Part shown: positions 62,109-64,000 of the stretch, in pieces
How the letters are laid out: each line of letters opens with the position of its first letter
Position numbering within the stretch: the first letter of the stretch is position 1
Assembly: GCA_050949415.1 (NCBI GenBank)
Contig: JBMNFR010000012.1
Coordinates: forward strand, 186,001 to 250,000
Origin: JAAZKI01 sp012799905
GTDB lineage: Bacteria > Verrucomicrobiota > Lentisphaeria > Oligosphaerales > Oligosphaeraceae
Reading direction: 5' to 3'
Length of the DNA stretch: 64,000 nucleotides
Notes under the pieces: generated by a model
What the model saw: only the letters and a program-made list of their open reading frames with translations
Told to the model about the DNA's origin: nothing
The model's database searches: none
Program-made: the position numbers and the translations under genes

Positions 62109-62963
62109 ATGGCGTCCAGAAGTGCATTGAAAATCCTGACGATTGGCAACAGTTTTTCCCACAGCGTGACCGTCTTTCTTCCGGACGTGGTCGCATCCGT
62201 GCCAGGTTGTGAACTGACTTTGGAGGAAGCCAGTCACGGCGGCTGCGAACTGCATCGGCATTGGAAGTACATTGAATGTGAAGAGCGCGATGGCGTCTTC
62301 AGCATGTACCAGGACCGGCGTTGGAAGCTGCGTGAGCTGTTAGTCAAGGAACCGTGGGACATTGTGACGATTCAGCAGGCCAGCCACTATAGCTGGAAGC
62401 CGGAGACGTATCAGCCTTACGCCACCAAAATTCGCGACTATGTCCTCCAGCACGCTCCCCAGGCCGAGGTGGTCTTGCAGCAAACTTGGGCGTATCGCTC
62501 TGACGATCCGCGCTTGGCCGTCACTGGCCTGTGGGGAATCAACCAGGAAGAGATGTATGAGCGCCTGACAGATGCGTATCAACGCGTCGCCCAGGACTTG
62601 GGCGGGGTGCGGATTATCCCGACCGGCCGGGCGGTGCAGCTGGCTCGGCGCTTGCAGCCGGAACCGTTCAAGCCCTATCCGCCCTCGCTGCTGAAAACGC
62701 TGCGTTGGCCAGACCTTCCGCCTCAGGCTGGAGCGCTGGTGGGGAACATCGGCTGGAAAAAGGACAGCGAGACCGGCGAGATGGCGCTTTGGCGTGACAC
62801 CATCCATTTGAATGCCCGGGGACAGTATCTGCAAGCATGCATGTGGTTCGCGTTCCTGTATGAGCGGCCAGTTACGGAGATTACTTTTGTGCCGGAACAG
62901 GTCGGCAACAAGGATGCGGCCTTCCTGCGGGAAGTGGTCGCCAAGGCGCTTGCCGAGGCGTGA
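62109..62963 (+). CDS. SGNH-hydrolase-type DUF4886 protein
   Basis: 284 residues with ILTIGNSFSHSV (GNS block I, catalytic Ser) at the start and DTIHLNARGQYLQACMW (block V, Asp/His) at the end, that is, an SGNH/GDSL fold of the DUF4886 type, often an esterase for sugar acetyls. It starts at ATG 62109 with AAAGGAG, 14 nt after the EboD-like gene, so probably in the same operon. No signal peptide. Confidence 0.85.
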   Translation: MASRSALKILTIGNSFSHSVTVFLPDVVASVPGCELTLEEASHGGCELHRHWKYIECEERDGVFSMYQDRRWKLRELLVKEPWDIVTIQQASHYSWKPETYQPYATKIRDYVLQHAPQAEVVLQQTWAYRSDDPRLAVTGLWGINQEEMYERLTDAYQRVAQDLGGVRIIPTGRAVQLARRLQPEPFKPYPPSLLKTLRWPDLPPQAGALVGNIGWKKDSETGEMALWRDTIHLNARGQYLQACMWFAFLYERPVTEITFVPEQVGNKDAAFLREVVAKALAEA

Positions 62964-62985
62964 CCAAAAACGCAGACTTCTGACA

Positions 62986-63029
62986 GCCGCGCCCCGACCG
63001 CTGAATGGCCGGGGCGCGGCTTGTTTTTT
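62986..63029 (+). terminator. Strong terminator (bidirectional)
   Basis: 11-bp GC stem GCCGCGCCCCG/CGGGGCGCGGC followed by TTGTTTTTT, just before the convergent gene's stop. Confidence 0.95.
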
Positions 63030-64000
63030 ACTCCAGGATGGCGGTCAGGCCCAGGAGGGCTGGGCGCACGGTGCTGCGTGAGCTGAGGAAGTCAATGGCA
63101 ACGACTTCTGCTTCTGGGCGCGGGTTCCACCAGGTCAGCACTTCGACGGAGAGCATGGCGCCGCCCCGAGTCTTTCCCTGCCAGCCGATGACAGCATCCG
63201 AAGAGCCTATCTGGGTATTCCAGGAAGCCAGGTTGACGCCCCAATTCAGCGGAATGGCCGTTGTGGCGCCATCCGCATAATGAATGATGTACGTGCCCGG
63301 CTTGGTCGGATTGATTTTGGCCCGGTCATACATATGCCGCTGGAATTTCTCCGGCACCGAGCAGGTTTGCAAGAAGGCCAATCCAGCGACTTTGCTGCCG
63401 ACCGGGACTTGCCAGGCCGAGTCGGGAACCAGGTCGGGGTCGTCCTTTTCGGAGGCCAGGGCGATGACCGGCTTGCCGTCGGCAGGGATGGTGAAGGGCA
63501 CGCCAGCGAACCATCCGCGGCCGGTGGGCAGGGCGGAGGCATCATGTTCAGGGCCTTGGCCCATCCAGGCGTAGGGGCCGCCGCCAGTCAGCGCCATCGT
63601 GCCCCAGTCGGCAATCGGCAACTCGCGGAAACGGGCGGGACGACGCGCCGAAGCGCCGTCATAGAGCTTGCGGAAAACCTCAATCGGGCGATAGGGAAGG
63701 GCGTCCAACGGCGCGGTTGATTTTTTCCAGCATCTGTCGCCAGCAAGGACAAAGGCGGTCATCAGGTGGAAACGGTGGCGGATTTGCGCGATGCTGGTCC
63801 AGGTGGTGCCGCCGTAGCCGAGCACTCCCTGCTTGAACGTCTCCTCAATGAAGGGGGCGACGTTGTTGGGGAAGAACCATCCGCTGCTGATGACATCAAA
63901 GCCGTGATCTTTGAAGAATTTCACGGATGGGAACTCGGTTGTTTCGCCGTAGTGCCAGTCGAAGATGACGACATCGCGCGGGACTTTCGGCAAAGCCTCT
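63028..64000 (-). CDS. GH20-like protein, 3' part (runs off the window)
   Basis: The C-terminal about 323 residues of a larger protein; the reading frame is open to the window edge, so the start at 63993 is only the first in-frame start codon. It opens with PRDVVIFDWHYGETTEFPS, the end of a GH20-like TIM barrel (a substrate-binding Trp-His region), and DVISSGWFFPNN, then a long C-terminal beta domain. The catalytic part is beyond 64000. It converges on the DUF4886 gene, sharing the hairpin at 62986-63029. Confidence 0.75.
   Translation of the reverse strand, partial: EALPKVPRDVVIFDWHYGETTEFPSVKFFKDHGFDVISSGWFFPNNVAPFIEETFKQGVLGYGGTTWTSIAQIRHRFHLMTAFVLAGDRCWKKSTAPLDALPYRPIEVFRKLYDGASARRPARFRELPIADWGTMALTGGGPYAWMGQGPEHDASALPTGRGWFAGVPFTIPADGKPVIALASEKDDPDLVPDSAWQVPVGSKVAGLAFLQTCSVPEKFQRHMYDRAKINPTKPGTYIIHYADGATTAIPLNWGVNLASWNTQIGSSDAVIGWQGKTRGGAMLSVEVLTWWNPRPEAEVVAIDFLSSRSTVRPALLGLTAILE

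Overview
This 64 kb window is a GC-rich bacterial chromosome segment. The gene content fits the Planctomycetota-Verrucomicrobiota-Lentisphaerota group, most likely a Lentisphaerota/Victivallales-type anaerobe. The evidence is a pseudopilin with a FTLIELLVVIAIIAILAAM-type leader, several very large secreted sugar-active or beta-sandwich/TIM-barrel proteins, an ExbB/ExbD/ExbD operon ending in a prenyltransferase-fold protein, and a two-iron superoxide reductase (an anaerobe's oxygen defence). I cannot assign a species. No rRNA, transposase, phage or CRISPR locus is visible. Two tRNAs are present: Ile2-CAU and Pro-CGG.

Layout: 1-733 is the 5' part of a sensor histidine kinase (-). 1502-7558 (-) holds mannonate dehydratase, a PfkB sugar kinase with mreC, a secreted acidic-tailed protein and RNase PH. 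7700-9870 (+) holds a lipoprotein coupled to a parvulin prolyl isomerase. At 10127-15147 tilS (-) diverges from a four-gene run (+): a DUF58 protein, an unknown protein and two near-identical amidohydrolases. 15248-20109 (-) is an SDR dehydrogenase, an MDR dehydrogenase and a 960-residue secreted protein. tRNA-Ile2, a DUF192 protein and a GH2-like enzyme follow. 24717-33084 (-) is an energised envelope operon: a giant TPR/coiled-coil protein, a small TPR protein, ExbB, two ExbD, and a TonB-like anchor fused to a prenyltransferase-type alpha/alpha toroid. 33476-39498 (-) is tRNA-Pro plus type IV pilus motor genes (PilC, PilT and two PilB/GspE). 39794-42476 (+) is a run of three related QueG/reductive-dehalogenase-like Fe-S proteins. 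42752-48774 (-) holds secreted carbohydrate-type proteins, a pseudopilin and a GntR-type regulator. 49167-64000 holds thiM, DUF1848, further glycosidase-like proteins, superoxide reductase, a polysaccharide deacetylase, a phosphoesterase-TIM barrel fusion divergent from an EboD-like sugar-phosphate cyclase, an SGNH hydrolase, and the 3' end of a GH20-like protein.

The second theme is the intergenic DNA. Almost every large gap is filled with dispersed, modular repeats: heptanucleotide arrays of three different 7-mers; a roughly 400-480 bp element (here called R1) in four near-full and several partial copies; a 26-bp unit with covarying palindromic arms; a 9-bp TGGAC array; and an approximately 85-bp hairpin module (R2). 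Both the heptamer arrays and R1 end in CCCTAA/TTAGGG, and several gene stop codons lie exactly at, or are supplied by, these ends.

Together the genes suggest a saccharolytic anaerobe. It takes apart plant or host glycans outside or in the periplasm, channels uronates and polyols through dehydrogenases, kinases and isomerases, moves with type IV pili, and runs an unusual ExbB/D-powered envelope machine.
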